This document shows, in pieces, positions 45,718-56,855 of a stretch of DNA of 64,000 nt. The notes under the pieces were generated by a model that had not been told where the DNA came from, searched no databases, and saw only the letters and a list, made by a program, of their open reading frames with translations. Made by a program: the position numbers and the translations under genes. The stretch's first letter is position 1. Each line of letters begins with the position of its first letter. Source of the stretch: Chimonanthus salicifolius (Eukaryota; Streptophyta; Magnoliopsida; Laurales; Calycanthaceae); the NCBI GenBank assembly GCA_013350335.1, contig CM023536.1, forward strand, positions 8,018,207-8,082,206, written 5' to 3'.

Positions 45718-47794
45718 TCAAATGCACCCGAAGGTGCTCAAATATGCAGGATTATCTGCAGTTCCAACCTTCTGAAGGAGAATAACACCTTCATTAACAA
45801 CCTCTCGAACAAAATGGAAACAGACATCGAGGTGCTTTGTTCGTGCATGATGAACCTGGTTCTTTGCTAAGTGAATAGCACTCTGACTATCACAATAAAT
45901 ATCCACGTGCTTCTGTATAAGACCCAAGTCCTTAAGCAACCCATGTAGCCAAATGGCCTCACGAATGGCCTCTGTTACTGCCATGTACTCTGCCTCAGTA
46001 GTAGAAAGAGCAACTGTAGACTATAACGTCGACCTTCAACTCACTGGCCCTTTAGCAAGTGTAAACACATAGCCTGAAGTAGACCGACGTTTATCCAAAT
46101 CACAAACATAGTCCGAATCCACATAACCAACCACATGTCGACCAAACTGATCATCCCGCTCAAACATTAAACCAGCATCTACGGTACCCAGAATGTACCG
46201 TAAAATCCATTTCACTGCTTGCCAATGCATCTTTCCTGAATCATGCATATACCTGCTCACTATACTGACAGCCTGTGAAACGTCGGGCCTAGTACACACC
46301 ATAGCGTACATCAAGCTACCAACTGCACACGCATATGGAACCTGAGCCATGTACTCACGCTCCTTATCTGTGCGGGGAGACATCAAAGCACTAAGCTTAA
46401 AGTGATGGGCTAATGGTGTACTTACAGGTTTTGTATTTTTATCCATACCAAAACGCTGTAATACTTTCTTCAGATATTGTTTTTGTGACAAACACATTGT
46501 TCCCTTCACTCTCTCTCTTTCAATTTCCATACCAAGTATTTTCTTGGCTTCCCCAAGATCCTTCATCTCAAACTCATTTCTCAACTGAGTCTTCAAATTG
46601 TCAATCTCTAACTTGCTCTTACAGGCTATGAGCATGTCATCCACATATAAAAGCAAATATATGAAGGAACCATCACGTAGCTTACGAAAATACACACAAT
46701 GATCATATTGGCTTCTTGTGTACTTCTGCCCTATCATAAACCGATCAAATCGCTTGTACCACTGCCTTGGAGACTGTTTCAAACCATACGACGACTTTCT
46801 CAGTTTACAAACCAAATTTTCTTTTGCAGTAACCTTAAAACCATCAGGTTGAAACATGTATATCTCCTCATCCAAATCACCGTGCAAGAAAGCAGTTTTG
46901 ACATCGAGTTGTGCTAACTCAAGATCAAACTGTGCAACTAAAGCTAGTAAAATACGAATAGAAGAGTGCTTAACAACCGGAGAAAAAATCTCATTGTAGT
47001 CTATCCCTCCTTGTTGTGCATACCCTTTAACTACCAAGCTAGCCTTGAATCTCACACTATCTATTCCTGGAGAACCCTCTTTCTTGGTGTATACTCACTT
47101 GCAACCAATTGCTTTCTTTCCCTTTGGAAGTTGTACCAACTCCCAAGTTTGATTCTTGTGAAGAGACTGCATCTCCTCACTCATTGCATACTTCCATTCT
47201 ACACTTTCTGAGTTTCTCATAGCTTCACTGTATGTAGACGGAATATCATCATCAACAACTAGAAGTGCGTATGCCACCATGTCTGTGAACCGTGCAGGTT
47301 TTCTAATCTCTCTTCTTGGTCTACTGACTGCAATGGAGTCTGCCTGCTGTGTAGACTCCTGAACTGGAGCCTCATCTGTAACTGTGTCCTCACCAACTAA
47401 ATCATCTGTGAGACTATCACCTGTCTGAACAGATATCACTAAAGTCACTGGAGCCTCAAACTCCACCTGTTGTGGAACACCTTTGGTCTTGTTCTCCTTC
47501 TGATCAACCTTATGCTTGTTCTGAGTGAACATAACAGACTCATCAAAAGTAACATCCCTGCTAAGAATCAATTTCTTCGATTCGGGGCACCAAAGTCGAT
47601 ATCCCTTCACATCACTGCTAAAGCCTAAGAATATAGCTTTCTTGGCTCTAGGATCCAATTTACTTTCTTTGACATGAAAATATGTTGGACAACCAAATAC
47701 ATGCAAAGAATCATAATCTGTAGCAGGTGTTCCAGACCATACCTCAATGGGTGTTTTACCCTCATTTGCAGCTGTAAGCAACCGATTGATGTGA
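45718..47794 (-). pseudogene. Copia RT-RNase H region with several stops
   Basis: Minus-strand frame from integrase C-terminus through RT to RNase H. Visible blocks: TPIEVWSGTPATDYDSLHVF, LSRDVTFDESV, the RT start TWELVQLPKGKKAIGCK, LAQLDVKTAFLHGDLDEEIY, LLLYVDDMLIACK (catalytic YVDD intact), GYVDSDYVCDLDKRRSTSGY and STTEAEYMAVTEAIREAIWL. Stops: TGA at 47095-47097 in place of the Trp of KWVY, TGA at 46036-46038 in place of a Trp after AKGPVS, and TAG at 46020-46022. The frame also ends early after PAYLSTFG. Not functional as it stands. Confidence 0.9.
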
Positions 47795-48902
47795 TGAGAT
47801 GAGATGCATATGATACTGCCTCGGCCCAAAATGCTTTGTCCAATCCAGCATTGGACAACATACACCGTACCTTCCCTAATAAAGTACAACTCATTTGTTC
47901 TGCTACCCCATTCTGGTGCGGAGTGTCGCTGACTGTGAAATGTCTCACTATCCCCTCTGCCTGACATATCTGCATGAATGGATCTGACTTGTACTCACCA
48001 CCATTGTCTGACCTGAGCCTTTTGATTTTTCTACCAGTCTGAGTCTCAATCATCTTCTTCCACTTCAGGAACACATCCAAGACTTCACTTTTGTGTTGCA
48101 TGGGATACACCCACACTCGTCTAGAGAAGTCATCAACAAAAATAACAAACCAATGCCTACCACTCAAAGATGCAACTCTGGTAGGTCCCCATACATCTGT
48201 ATGAACATAATCTAGTATCCCCTCAGTGCGATGAATAGCTGTGCCAAACTTGACTCTAGTCTGCTTGCCCAGAACACAATGTTCACAAAATCCAAGTTTG
48301 CAAGTCTTAGCACCTTTCAACAGTCCTTGCTTTACCAAACCTTGTAAAGCTTTCTCACCCGCATGCCCCAAGCGCATATGCCATAATTTTGTAGTGTCAG
48401 AACCAATATCCTCTTTACTATCAGTGACTGTTGCTGCTCCACCTACAATAATACTTCCTTTCAAGAAATACAAATTGTTCTGTCGGGTACCTTTCATCAC
48501 TACCAATGCACCCATGACAACCTTTAGAACTCCACCTTCCAAGGTAATTTTCAAACCTTTGGATTCTAAAGCACCCAATGAAATGAGATTTTTTCTTAAA
48601 TCTGGTACATATCGAACATTTGTCAACACTCTGATTGCTCCATCATGCAATCTCAAACGGATTTTACCTATCCCTTTTGTTTTACAGGTATTATCATTAC
48701 CCATAAAAACTGATCCACCATCCAACTCCTCAAAGCTGGAAAACCAATTCCTGTTGGGACACATATGATAAGTGCAACCCGAATCTAAAATCCACTCCTC
48801 AGAATGGTGTGGCAATGATGAGCCAATCATTGCTAACTCAGTATCATCATCTATAACATGAACAACATTTGCTTTTGGATTCTTCTTGTCATTTTTTTTC
48901 AA
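47795..48902 (-). pseudogene. Copia protease-integrase region
   Basis: Starts after the broken gag frame. Protease motif WILDSGCTYHMCPN (catalytic Asp in DSG). The integrase zinc region has HMRLGHAGEKALQGL with later CKLGFCEHCVLGK. The catalytic core has YVHTDVWGP, FVDDFSRRVWVYP and LRSDNGGEYKS, then HQNGVAEQ, where the usual final motif is NGVAER. A frameshift near 47795 (SHLI into NRLLTAANEGKTP) separates it from the RT frame. Confidence 0.9.
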
Positions 48903-49660
48903 TATTGGACAATCCTTTTTCCAATGCCCTTTCTGTCAATAAAAGGCACACACTCATCCCTAGCAAGGTTTCTTCTATTAGATGATGTTGATGCTCCTCT
49001 CGTCTTTGAACGAGACTTAGACCGATTACCAAATTTCTTGTTTTGTGACCTGCCTCTAACTGTCAAAGCCTCTGACCTTGAGTATCTTTGGGCATGTTTG
49101 TCCTTTTTTCGATACTCATTATTGATCAATGCATTCACCACAAGTTCAAATTTAATCTCATTTTTCCCATACAATAGGGTGGTAGTCAGGTGATCATAAT
49201 GGTCAGGCAAGGAATTCAATAACAATATTGCTTTGTCTTCATCCAAAATTTCAACATCTAAATTTTGCAAATCAGCAAGAATTTTGTTATAAGCTGTTAA
49301 GTGTTCAGTCATAGAAGTACATTCTTTGTAGTCGAATCGGAAGAGTCTTTTCTTGAGATAGAGACGATTCTCGACACTCTTGGTCATATACTTGTCTTGC
49401 AACATCTCCCACAACTTCTTAGCTGAATTTTCTTTCATAACAAAATATTTTTGATCTTTGGCGAGACAAAGCCGAATGGTGTCACAAGCTTGGCGATTGA
49501 TCTTCACCCAATCATTTTGCTCCATATCTTTTGGTTTCTCATCCTGTAGAGCAATATCCAACTCTTGATGATACAGGACATCCATAACTTCGCATTGCCA
49601 CATGTCGAAGTTGTTTGTTCCATCAAACTTCTCCACCTCAAACTTTGTATTCGAAAGCAT
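48899..49660 (-). pseudogene. Copia gag with disrupted zinc knuckle
   Basis: ATG at 49660, MLSNTKFEVEKFDGTNNFDM, then a capsid-like region to about residue 200 and a basic segment RGRSQNKKFGNRSKSRSKTR. At the C-terminus the expected CX2CX4HX4C knuckle is damaged. One frame ends ECVPFIDRKGIGKRIVQY. The neighbouring frame reads QKGHWKKDCPILKKN directly into the protease frame, with a TGA where the second Cys should be. So a one-base shift plus a nonsense change break gag-pol. Confidence 0.9.
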
Positions 49661-50840
49661 AGTTCTTGATACAGTTGAAGACTTAGAGGTTGAAGGTTCA
49701 GGGGGCGAGTCTCCTATTATTGCTCAAATAATTTGTGGAAAGCAAACTAGTAAATTTACGGGCTCTCTTGTATTTCTCCTTCTTCTTCTCACGGGCAAAT
49801 GTTTGAACAGTTGGTGGCTAAGAACTATTTCCTCTGGCTGCAAACTCCAACCAACCACCAAGGAGAACACTCTTTTGATGCAATTGATCAAACACTTGAT
49901 CTGTACTTGCCTCCTCTCTTAAACAAAGAGAGAATCTTGTAAGAGGCAATATATCAAACACTTGGCGGGTTGCAGCTCTTTCCTGTTCACTGGCTGCCGT
50001 GCACCCTTCTTGGAGAGGTTCTGCTCAGCCCCTTTGCAAGGTAACTGCTTCTCAAACCGAGAAACAACCCCTCTGTCTTCCGATGGACTGCTGGCGGCTC
50101 TCTGAACAGAGAGAGATCCTGCAGAGAGGAGATCTGCTGAAGACTGGGTTAGAAACCCTTGCTTGCCGCGCCTACCGAACTGAAAAGAACCCCAAATTTG
50201 GCGTTCGACTGTTGCTTGGCCTCTGACCGCCGGCTGCTGCCTTCAGTTCTTTGCGTTTCGCCGGCTACTCTGTCTCAGATCTACTGATTTGTGCCTGGAC
50301 GCTGGCCGCCTTCCTCGGTTCTCTGGGTTTCGCCGCTGCTGCCTCTCTCCAGATCTCAGATCTGGATGGGGAAAACCCTTCCGCTGCCACTGCTTGCAGC
50401 TCGGCCTGCCTTGTTGCGCTGAAATCTGGTTGGGTTTCGGGTTCTCTGCTCGTCTGCGTGTGATTAAGGTCGAAGCTGAATTCCTCTTCTGGCCGTTGCG
50501 AAACCCCTTCTGTTCTCGGTTCGGAACAACGCCTCTATGTTGCCTCCGGCCGGCTGGCTTGTACTGTGCAACCCTTCTATTCCAGATCTGGCGGCTGATG
50601 CTTTGGAGAAAAAACCCCTTAGCCGATGGATTGAAGGGAACCCTTTCCAGCCGAGAACTGCAGATCTTTTTTTTTTTTTTTATTACCACCCCCTAAGCTG
50701 TTAGGCCTTCACCAATCCAGATCTGTTTCAGATTTGCGATAGCCGCTGAGACCAAACCGAGAAACACCTTCGTGCTCAAAAGTTTTGTGTGATTTCGCCT
50801 TCAAATCCCGAGAAAATTGAACTCGGGATCTGATACCAAT
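49661..50840 (-). other. Copia leader, GC-rich, between 5' LTR and gag
   Basis: About 1.2 kb, long for this family. It has GC-rich CTG/CCG-containing stretches at 49990-50620 and an A-run on the minus strand at 50668-50683. Open frames here on both strands show no known domain and look like compositional artefacts. The PBS is at its upstream end. Confidence 0.7.
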
Positions 50841-51171
50841 TGTAGAGTTTTACAACGGAAAATCAATCAATAAAATCAATCACACAATCAATAATACGCA
50901 GATTTACGTGGTTCGGCTAAATGCCTACGTCCATGGGTAAGACAAGGAAGAGTTTTCACTAAATCAAAATGAGAGGTTACAATGTGCAGTCTATTCTCTC
51001 TTCCTTTTCTCTCCTTTTTTTTTTATACAAGCAGTAATCACATATATAAAAGGAAAGGCTCTCAACTATCTCCACCTTACAATAATATCAACTCAGTTAT
51101 GAGTTAAGTTAAATAGAGCCATAAATACCAACTCAGTGATGGGCTAAGTTAAATTGAGCCAAATATCAACA
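50841..51171 (-). repeat. 5' LTR of the minus-strand copia element
   Basis: 331 bp, partner of 45286-45601. It has an extra 14-base piece (AATCAATCAATAAA) and a few substitutions. Followed by AAAAG, the target duplication. Confidence 0.95.
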
Positions 51172-51176
51172 AAAAG

Positions 51177-51647
51177 AATGTGCATATGCATATGCTAAAG
51201 CAGTGTAAGAAACCCCTCACCTAAATGCGTTGATGAAATCTGTGTATTGATGAATCAGGGCCTATTGGAATGAAGGGGGTCTCCCTCTAGCTGCAATAAT
51301 AAAATTTTGAAACTCGAACGTTAAATTTCGGTTACCAAACATTTATTATTTTATTTTAAAACGGCAAATTTGTAGTTCAAACGAGATCAAATAAGCACCT
51401 ATGATAAAAAAAAATTCAAATCAATGAAAATCAATTATTTAAACATTCTTCAAAGAAATAAATAAGGTATCTGGAAAGACCAAAATTCTTTTGAAATTCA
51501 TTTTAATATTTAAAATACATGAAATAAAAAATGATAATTTAGACAATAGAATGAATAAAGCCCAAAACCACCAAAGCTTTGAAAAAGACAAATAAATAAA
51601 ATCTAGGCCGAGATCTGGTCAACCACGGTCAAGTAACCAATGGGTCC
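51177..51647. other. Unassigned DNA between the two copia insertions
   Basis: AT-rich, continuous with 45285 before the first insertion and with 56109 after the second. In the proposed model it is part of the P1 5'UTR intron. Confidence 0.4.
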
Positions 51648-51652
51648 CACAT

Positions 51653-51821
51653 TATTAGAGCAAACTTTCCTCACTTAGTGCCACTGATTGTGTGATTTTA
51701 TTATTGTAATTACACTCTTTCCATTTCTATCTCCTGTATCATTTTCTTTATAAATGAAATATACATTAGGTCTCTCCTCATTCAAGAGAGAGAAGACAAC
51801 ATATTTTTGTCTAATTTTACA
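51653..51821 (+). repeat. Left LTR of the plus-strand copia element
   Basis: 169 bp, ending GTCTAATTTTACA; TATAAATG at 51751-51758 is a plausible TATA box. Differences from the right LTR: GCAAACT against GCTAACT, and ACATTAGG against ACATTGGG. Confidence 0.95.
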
Positions 51822-51833
51822 TGGTATCAGAGC

Positions 51834-52690
51834 CTAGGTTAATTTTTTTTTTTTAAAAAAAAAAAAAATAATATTTTGGTACCATTCTTCGCAGCCACCG
51901 TTCCTGTTCCGGCTCCGTCTTCGTGTGCCGCCTCTAACGATCTCCGCTCTGCTCTTGGCTCTCTCTTGCCGAACGACACCTCTGTTGTTCGCCGTTTCTG
52001 CACATCGATCTGCTTCCAGACGACGCCTCTTTCGGTACCCATCTCCTGACTGCTTCGCCGTTGCATCTCGGCCGACCAGCAGCTCTGCTCGCCACGGACG
52101 CTGCCACGCCTGCCCTTTGTTCGCCCTAAGCCACAACGGTTCAGATCTGCTGCCAACCCTGTCAGATCCCGAGTTACCCCATTCTTGCAACCAGCGCTCG
52201 GCCATCATTTTTTTTGTCTGCCTGTGCGATCGGAGCTCCACCGTCTGTGCAGCACCCTCATCCCCATTTGGGTTCCAGTGACGCCCGTTTGGCGTAATCG
52301 GGTCTTTTGCTGCTTGCTGTCTCTCCAGCTTCCCTGCATTCTGTCTTGCTTCTCAGCATCCGCACGACTTGCAGCATCTTCTCCATTCCCTTTTGCAGCA
52401 AGCGCAGCCCGTGCTTTTACAAGGGATCTGGAATCAAGATTGTTAAAAAAAAAAAAACAACAAAGACCGAAGGATTTGGGAAATTGATTCTTTCTGCAGT
52501 CGGATTGGGGTTCGGTTCTTTTCAGTAGAATCTTTAAGGCAGCTGCTCTCCTCTGAGTGCCAGATTTGCCACATTTTCTTCTTATTTGGCTCTTCAGCTT
52601 GGCTTCTATAGCTTCTATTCTATGGCTTCACTTTCTTCAGGTATCCTCCATTCTCAGGCTGGCCTAGCAGGCTATTGCCCTCACGGTTCC
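51834..52690 (+). other. Leader of the gag-less copia element
   Basis: GC-rich mixed sequence with A-runs (51850-51868, 52445-52457). Several overlapping open frames exist but none carries a capsid or zinc-knuckle motif, so I treat them as non-coding. Confidence 0.55.
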
Positions 52691-52691
52691 T

Positions 52692-54422
52692 TCTCATTCT
52701 GTATGGATTATTGATACTGGTGCAAGTAATTATATGTGTTCTAGTTTGTCTTTATTTTCTTCATACAAACCTTGTTCTTCTCCATCCTCAGTTCAGCTTC
52801 CGAATGGCTCCTCTGCATCTATCACTCATATTGGCACTGTTCATCTTTCACCCTCCATTATGCTTGAGAACGTTTTATTTCTTCCATCTTTTAAGTTTAA
52901 TCTTTTATCTGTAAGTCAACTTACAACATCCAACACTTGTTTGGTGACTTTCTATTCTTCTCATTGTCTTTTTCAGGATCCATCAACGAGGAAGACGATT
53001 GGACAGGGTAACGTTCATGAGGGGCTTTACTATTTCTATGCGGCTTCAACACTGACAATCCTCCGACCCCCCTCCATTGATCTTTGGCATTTGCGACTTG
53101 GCCACTTGAATCATCGCAGTCTGCACAATTTAACTAAACATGTTCCCGTCATTTCTTGTTCAAAGAATATAATTTGTGAAATCTGTCCACAGGCCAAGCA
53201 AACACGTTTGCCCTTTCCTTCTAGTTCTATCACCAATCGTAGACCATTTTCTTTGATTCATTGTGACATATGGGGTCTTTTTTCTCAACCATCTTTAAAT
53301 GGTTCTCATTATTTTTTAACTATTGTCGATGATTTCACTAGATGTACTTGGCTTTATCTTATGCATGTCAAATCTCAAACAAAAGCCATTTTAGAATCTT
53401 TTTTTGCCATGGTCCAGACTCAATTTCATTCTCATATTCACTCCATTCATTTGGGTACTGGTGGTGACCTCTTTCCCCTTATCCAACAAGTTCGTTCGGA
53501 TAATGGTACTGAGTTTCTTTCCACTGCTATGCGGCATTTCTTTTCCTCCCATGGGGTCATACATCAACGCAGTTGCGTTGCCACTCCACAACAGAATGGA
53601 ATTGTCGAGCGCAAGCATCGTCACCTTCATGAGGTTGCTCGTGCTCTTCGTTTCCAAGCCACCCTACCTTTACAGTTTTGGAGGGAGTGTGTCCTCACCG
53701 CTACTTACCTCATCAACAAAATGCCCACTCCACTCTTATCAGGCAAATCTTCGCATGAAGCTTTGTTTCACTCAAAACCGGACTATTCTCGCTTGTGTGT
53801 CTTTGGCAGTTTATGTTTTGGTCACAACCATGCCATCAAATATAAATTTGACCAACGAGCTAAACTCGGTATTTTTGTTGGCTACCCCTATGCTCAAAAA
53901 GGTTATCGCATTTTTGACTTAGCCACTAAAACCATTTACACATCTCGTGATGTCTCCTTTTATGAAGGCGTCTTTCCTTACCATGATTTGTCTTCCTCCC
54001 AACCCTCTCATGTTACCCCTTTGCCCATATCTGATGACCCTGTTTTTGATTTTCCTTCACCTTCTCCTGATGTTCCTTCTCCCACACCAGTCACACCACC
54101 AGTCCCCCCACCATTCACTCCAGCTTCTTCTATTGTTCCAAGCCAGCCCAACGATGCTTTGCCTTCACTCACACCTCCTGCTGCTCCAACAACCGCAGCT
54201 CGGCCTCACCGCCTTCGGCGCCCACCGCCTCATCTAGCTGATTATCGTTGCTCCATTGCCTGTCATGAGCGTCTACTCTCTCCTTCCGATTCCGAGTTGA
54301 CAGGTACACCTTACCTACTCTCTCATTATCTTCATACTTCTAACCTTTCTGTTGCACATAGAGCATTTCTTTCAACCATTTGTTCCACAGATGAGCCTCG
54401 TACATTCTCTCAAGCTATTTAG
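52692..54422 (+). pseudogene. Copia protease-integrase region
   Basis: In frame from SVWIIDTGASNYMCSSLSLF (protease DTG), through LWHLRLGHLNHRSLHNL and ICEICPQAKQTRL (HHCC zinc region), to IHCDIWGLF, TIVDDFTRCTWLYLM and QVRSDNGTEF with PQQNGIVERKHRH (DDE core and NGIVERKH). The proline-rich linker (SPTPVTPPVPPPF) runs into RT. It ends at TAG 54420-54422, where [16 protein letters not shown] shows a probable CAG-to-TAG nonsense change. The next frame continues without a shift. Confidence 0.9.
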
Positions 54423-55925
54423 TCTCCCCAGTGGAAGGATGCCATGGAAAAAGAAATTGAAGCCCTTGAAAAGAATAATACTTGGAGCCTCACTTCACTT
54501 CCTGTCAACAAGAAACCCATTGGCTGTAGATGGGTTTACAAAATTAAGTACCGGTCAGATGGCTCCATTGAATGTTATAAGGCTCGCTTAGTTGCCAAAG
54601 GATTCACTCAGATTGAAGTGTTGGATTATCATGACACCTTTGCTCCAGTTGCCAAATTGGTCAATGTGCGTGCTCTTCTTTCTATTGCCTCCGTCAAGCA
54701 GTGGTCCCTTCACCAACTTGATGTTAACAATGCCTTCTTACAAGGTGATCTTGATGAAGAGGTCTATATGACTCTTCCGCCTGGTTTTGTGCAACAGGGG
54801 GAGCAACGGGTTAGTAAGCTGAACAAGTCTATTTATGGGTTGAAACAGGCTTCTCGGCAGTGGTTTGCCAAATTTTCTTCTACTCTTCTTCAAGCTGGTT
54901 TTTCTCAATCTAAATCTGATTATTCATTGTTCACATCTCACACCAGCAGTTCTTCAACCTTTGTTTTGGTCTATGTTGATGATATCATCATCACTAGCAA
55001 TGACGTTTTGGCCATTCAACGCCTCAAGCGTTTTCTTGACGAGAAATTTTATATTAAAGATTTGGGCTGTCTCAAATATTTCCTTGGCATTGAAGTTGCT
55101 CGTTCCAAAAACAGTATTTTTCTCTCTCAACGAAAATACATTTTGGACATTCTCAAGGACACTGGATTACTCGGCGGACGTATCTCAGATTTTCCCATGG
55201 AACAACAGTTGAAGCTATCACCTGATGATGGGACTTTGCTTCCTGATCCCACCATATATCGTCGCCTCGTGAGACGCCTTATCTATCTTACTGTAACCAG
55301 GCCCGATCTTACTTATGTTGTGTATATTCTTAGCCAGTTCATGCACTCTCCTCGTAGTGCTCATTTGGATGCTGCCCACCGTGTCATTCGCTATTTGAAG
55401 GGTTCCATCAGTAAAGGCATTCTTTTATCTTCCTCTAGCAGTCTCCATTTGCAGGGTTATTGTGATTCCGATTGGGCCGGTTGCCCCGTCACTCGCCGAT
55501 CGACCACTGGCTATTGCACCTTCCTCGGTTCCAACCTCATTTTTTGGAAGACCAAGAAACAACATACAATTGCTCGCTCATCTGCTGAGGCTGAATATCG
55601 CCCCATGACCACTTTGACTTGTGAACTCCAATGGCTGAAGTACTTGCTCAGTGATCTTGGTATTACTCATCTTTCGCCCATCATATTATTTGCGACAATC
55701 AAGCCGCCTTACACATTGCCAACAATCCTGTTTTTCATAAACAGACAAAACATATTGGACTTGATTGTCACTTTGTTCGAGAGAAGCTCCAGTCAGGCCT
55801 CATTGTTCCTCGCCACATCCCTTCTTCTCATCAACTTGTTGATGTCTTCACCAAACCATTGGGCAGAGATTCTTTTCATGCTTTGATCCGCAAGCTGGGC
55901 ATTATTCACATACACGCTCCACCTT
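54423..55925 (+). pseudogene. Copia RT-RNase H region
   Basis: Same frame after the nonsense codon: [80 protein letters not shown] (YVDD), [36 protein letters not shown] and [20 protein letters not shown]. Near 55685 the frame shifts by one; [20 protein letters not shown] continues in the other frame to the final [22 protein letters not shown] and most of RNase H are intact. Confidence 0.9.
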
Positions 55926-55934
55926 GAGGGGGAG

Positions 55935-56103
55935 TATTAGAGCTAACTTTCCTCACTTAGTGCCACTGATTGTGTGATTTTATTATTGTAATTACACTCT
56001 TTCCATTTCTATCTCCTGTATCATTTTCTTTATAAATGAAATATACATTGGGTCTCTCCTCATTCAAGAGAGAGAAGACAACATATTTTTGTCTAATTTT
56101 ACA
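55935..56103 (+). repeat. Right LTR of the plus-strand copia element
   Basis: 169 bp, two differences from the left LTR; followed by target duplication CACAT. Confidence 0.95.
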
Positions 56104-56108
56104 CACAT

Positions 56109-56554
56109 ATCAGACTTGGTCAAGGGAGAAAGGTCGAAGGATTGAGGGGCAGTCAAAGTACTCAAGTAAGCAAAAGGGGAAATTTTGGTGATGGTTTGGA
56201 AATTGGGCAGGCAGCAAGGTAATGGTTTTAAATGAAACAAGGCAACGGTTGATACATAAATGCAAAAAGGAGCTGAGAGAAGCAACCATCCAATTTGATA
56301 CCTAAACGAGCAATTTAAAGGATAAATTAAAACAAACTACAAAGAAAGAAATTCATCAATAATAATAAAAAACCTTTGAAGAAGGTTGGCTAAGCAAGAT
56401 GGGTTGAGGCAAGAATGGTTGAGCTCGGCCCTTTTTGTTTTGAAATCTAAAAAATACTGAGATAAAAACTTGAAATTTTTTATCTAAAAATTCAGATTCA
56501 AACAACAAATGACTGCAAATAAGAGAACCAAAATCAAAACTTAAGAAATCTTAC
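56109..56554 (-). other. Unassigned DNA, probably start of the P1 5'UTR intron
   Basis: On the minus strand it follows the donor-like GAG/GTAAGATTTC at 56554. No coding feature. Confidence 0.4.
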
Positions 56555-56800
56555 CTCAGATCAGAGAGAGAGAGAGAGAGACGAAAATACCTGAGAGACT
56601 GGGCGGTAGAGGCTGGGCTTGAGGAATCAGATTGAACGACGATTTGATATTGGGGGTTTCTGCTGTGTAACGATGATGGGAGAGGAGGCTGATGAATGTT
56701 ACCAAGGAGTTAGGGCAACCTGAGTTCTTTTATATGCTTTCCCAACCCAGGCCCGTTAAAGGACTTAGGGTTTTAGTTAGGGTTTTGCATTTTAACGAGT
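56555..56800 (-). promoter_or_regulatory. Ribosomal-protein-type promoter and leader exon, candidate for P1
   Basis: On the minus strand, in order: two telo-box motifs AAACCCTAA (about 56777-56786 and 56764-56774), GGGCCT (site II-like, 56749-56754), TATAAAAG (56727-56734), and then a leader (start expected near 56700) with an exon ending CTCTCAG/GTATTT (56591) or GATCTGAG/GTAAGA (56555). Telo-box plus site II plus TATA is the usual arrangement in plant ribosomal-protein genes. The next downstream minus-strand gene is P1, whose 5'UTR acceptor is at 43476. Linking them gives a 5'UTR intron of about 13.1 kb. The link is inference; the promoter motifs are seen directly. Confidence 0.55.
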
Positions 56801-56855
56801 TGGACCCCACATGGTTTGGAAGTTCATGACTTGATGCTGCAATGGCTTTCACAGG

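Larger units (their letters stand above)
45286..51171 (-). mobile_element. Ty1-copia retrotransposon (Tork/Tnt1-like), minus strand
   Basis: The LTRs at 45286-45601 and 50841-51171 are flanked by AAAAG on both sides (45281-45285, 51172-51176). Both have TG...CA ends. Read on the minus strand, the primer-binding sequence TGGTATCAGATCCC follows the 5' LTR (50827-50840), and the polypurine tract AAGGTGGAGAT precedes the 3' LTR (45602-45613). The order is gag, protease, integrase, RT, RNase H, as in Pseudoviridae-type elements. The LTRs differ by about nine substitutions, a 14-base indel and a T-run length change. Frameshifts and stops make it non-autonomous now. The RT sequence style (YVDDMLIACKSKLEIDNLK) resembles the Tnt1-94 group. 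Confidence 0.95.
51653..56103 (+). mobile_element. Ty1-copia retrotransposon (short-LTR, Ale/Retrofit-like) lacking gag
   Basis: 169-bp LTRs at 51653-51821 and 55935-56103 differ at only two positions by eye, and CACAT flanks both sides (51648-51652, 56104-56108). The primer-binding TGGTATCAGAGC follows at 51822-51833. The polypurine GAGGGGGAG precedes the right LTR. Both LTRs start TATTAGAG where TG would be usual. Only 870 bp separate the PBS from protease, and this shows no gag-like sequence, so gag appears deleted or replaced. Young insertion by LTR identity. Opposite in orientation to P1. Confidence 0.95.

Noticed and set aside
49999..50696. Open frames in the copia leader
   Set aside because: Overlapping frames on both strands in GC-rich repetitive leader DNA; no conserved motif.
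51834..52528. Open frames in the leader of the second copia as a new gag
   Set aside because: No capsid or zinc-knuckle motif, low complexity (Ser/Ala/Arg-rich), and alternative frames are equally open.
53391..54237. Frames on both strands overlapping copia integrase
   Set aside because: Shadows of the 52692-54422 coding frame.
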